NCBI GenBank assembly: GCA_002709405.1
Contig: PAQV01000069.1
Span: 1 to 64,000 of the forward strand
Reading direction: 5' to 3'
Length of the DNA: 64,000 bases
From: Paracoccaceae bacterium
GTDB lineage: Bacteria > Pseudomonadota > Alphaproteobacteria > Rhodobacterales > Rhodobacteraceae
Within the stretch, counting starts at the first letter, position 1. Every line of letters begins with the position of its first letter. The notes under the pieces were generated by a model. It was not told the DNA's origin. It did not search any database and saw nothing but the letters and a program-made list of their open reading frames with translations. The translations under genes were made by a program, and so were the position numbers. Of this stretch, positions 63,087 to 64,000 are shown piece after piece.

Positions 63087-64000
63087 ATGTCCAAGCAACA
63101 GCTTGTTATCATTGGCAATGGAATGGCCCCCGGCCGCCTGCTCGAACATCTTTTCGACGCCCAGGGCGCCTATGACGTCACGATCTTCAACGCCGAACCG
63201 CGGGTGAACTACGACCGTATCATGCTGTCGCCGGTCCTGTCGGGCGAGAAGAGCTTTGACGATATCGTCATCCATGACGACGCCTGGTACGAAACCCACG
63301 GGATCACGCTGCACCGCGGCCAGAAGGTCACGCAGATCGACCGTGCTGCCAAAACCGTGACCTCTGAAGGCGGCATCACCGCCGCTTACGACAAGCTGGT
63401 CATCGCCACCGGGTCGCAGCCCTTCATCATCCCCGTGCCCGGCCACACGCTGCCCGGCGTGCTGGCGTACCGCGACCTGGACGATGTCGACGCGATGAAA
63501 CTGGCGGCCGCCCAGGGTGGGCGCGCCGTGGTCATCGGCGGAGGGCTTCTCGGGCTGGAAGCCGCTGCCGGGCTGAAGGCGCAGGGCATGGAGGTCACCG
63601 TCCTGCACCTGATGCCGACCCTGCTGGAACGCCAGCTGGACCCGACCGCCGGCTATCTGCTGCAGAAGGAACTGGAAGGCCGCGGGATCGAGGTGCGCTG
63701 CGGCGCCAATACCAAGGCCATCCTGGGCGAGGACAAGGTCGAAGCGGTCGAGCTGGAAGACGGCACCGTGATCGAGGCCGCGCTGGTGGTCATGGCCGTG
63801 GGCATCCGGCCCAGCACGGCGCTGGCCACTGATGCCGGTCTGGACGTGGGCCGGGGCATCGTCACTGACGCTGCCATGCGGACCTCGGACCCCGACATCC
63901 TGTCGGTCGGCGAATGCGTCGAGGTCGATGGCCGGGTCTATGGCCTTGTCGCGCCGCTCTACCAGATGGCCCGCGTCGCCGCCGCCACGCTGACCGATAC
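63087..64000 (+). CDS. nirB: Assimilatory nitrite reductase large subunit, 5' part
   Basis: ATG 63087; open to the window end (304 codons visible of roughly 800). QLVIIGNGMAPGRLLEHLF gives the first FAD loop, then RVNYDRIMLSPVLSGEKSFDDI (typical NirB N.YDRI.LSP.L.G), KLVIATGSQPF, a second Rossmann fold RAVVIGGGLLGLEAAAGL with VTVLHLMPTLLERQLD, and ALVVMAVGIRPSTALA with DILSVGECVE. The siroheme/Fe-S and BFD parts would lie beyond 64000. Reduces nitrite to ammonia with NAD(P)H. The leader suggests control by nitrate/nitrite through NasT. Confidence 0.9.
   Translation, partial: MSKQQLVIIGNGMAPGRLLEHLFDAQGAYDVTIFNAEPRVNYDRIMLSPVLSGEKSFDDIVIHDDAWYETHGITLHRGQKVTQIDRAAKTVTSEGGITAAYDKLVIATGSQPFIIPVPGHTLPGVLAYRDLDDVDAMKLAAAQGGRAVVIGGGLLGLEAAAGLKAQGMEVTVLHLMPTLLERQLDPTAGYLLQKELEGRGIEVRCGANTKAILGEDKVEAVELEDGTVIEAALVVMAVGIRPSTALATDAGLDVGRGIVTDAAMRTSDPDILSVGECVEVDGRVYGLVAPLYQMARVAAATLTD

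Noticed and set aside
1-64000. Search by eye for tRNA, rRNA, prophage or CRISPR-Cas features
   Set aside because: No cloverleaf-like sequence with the expected T-loop motif, no rRNA stretch, no phage structural gene and no cas gene were recognised; a tRNA scan could not be run.

Overview
The window looks like chromosomal DNA from a high-GC alphaproteobacterium of the Rhodobacteraceae/Roseobacter type. The evidence is the codon and GC style, a bacterial myo-inositol (iol) operon with its own sugar ABC transporter, FepBDGC-like siderophore uptake, RTX-type secreted proteins, HEAT-repeat-containing chemotaxis operon remains, and a nirB gene behind an Rrf2 regulator and a NasT-type leader. I assign the group by family resemblance only; there is no rRNA or other marker in the window.

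Layout. 1-1.44 kb is an insertion-sequence graveyard (IS21-type end, two IS3-type transposase tails). 1.4-5.7 kb (minus) holds a three-domain CheW protein and a five-PAS soluble methyl-accepting chemotaxis protein. Divergent from it, 6.2-14.2 kb (plus) is a tight operon: a Roadblock/LC7 protein, then four dynamin-like GTPases arranged as two large/small pairs, the last with a C-terminal Roadblock-like module and a degenerate G3 motif, then a small hypothetical gene. This is the strongest candidate for an undescribed system. 14.2-20.4 kb (minus) is a possible lipid or small-molecule cluster: phosphatidylserine decarboxylase-like enzyme, 71-residue protein, GNAT, thioester-reductase-like enzyme, sulfotransferase (with a repeat-encoded leader ORF) and flavoprotein monooxygenase. 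20.5-29.9 kb is an iron-chelate module: siderophore reductase, FepB/D/G/C-like transporter, IclR regulator, TonB receptor and NtaA/SnaA-type monooxygenase, with matching palindromes in front of both plus-strand units. 30.1-35.5 kb is a three-gene unit of unknown class: a protein with a duplicated novel domain, a pretoxin-like protein, and a protein ending in a polymorphic-toxin type 4-like domain. 35.6-38.6 kb encodes a secreted subtilisin with RTX repeats and 39.1-40.4 kb an MFS exporter with a His-rich tail.

40.5-54.7 kb is the inositol region: LacI regulator (plus) divergent from binding protein, two permeases, ATPase, TIM-barrel isomerase, iolG, a second TIM-barrel gene, a Gfo/Idh/MocA oxidoreductase, an ABM protein, iolC (kinase-aldolase fusion), iolD and iolB. 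Two members are interrupted: the binding-protein gene by a TAA codon and one TIM-barrel gene by a one-base frameshift.

54.75-62.1 kb is heavily eroded: a Zur-box-controlled zinc locus collapsed into an ABC-ATPase/CobW chimera, a PotC-like permease tail, an RTX pseudogene, and a complete-order but broken chemotaxis operon (cheW, cheB, HEAT, cheR, cheY, cheA), every member truncated, internally deleted or frameshifted. Some single-base events lie in homopolymers and could be sequencing errors, but the domain-scale deletions cannot be explained that way; misassembly remains possible. The window ends with an Rrf2 (NsrR-like) regulator and the 5' part of nirB.
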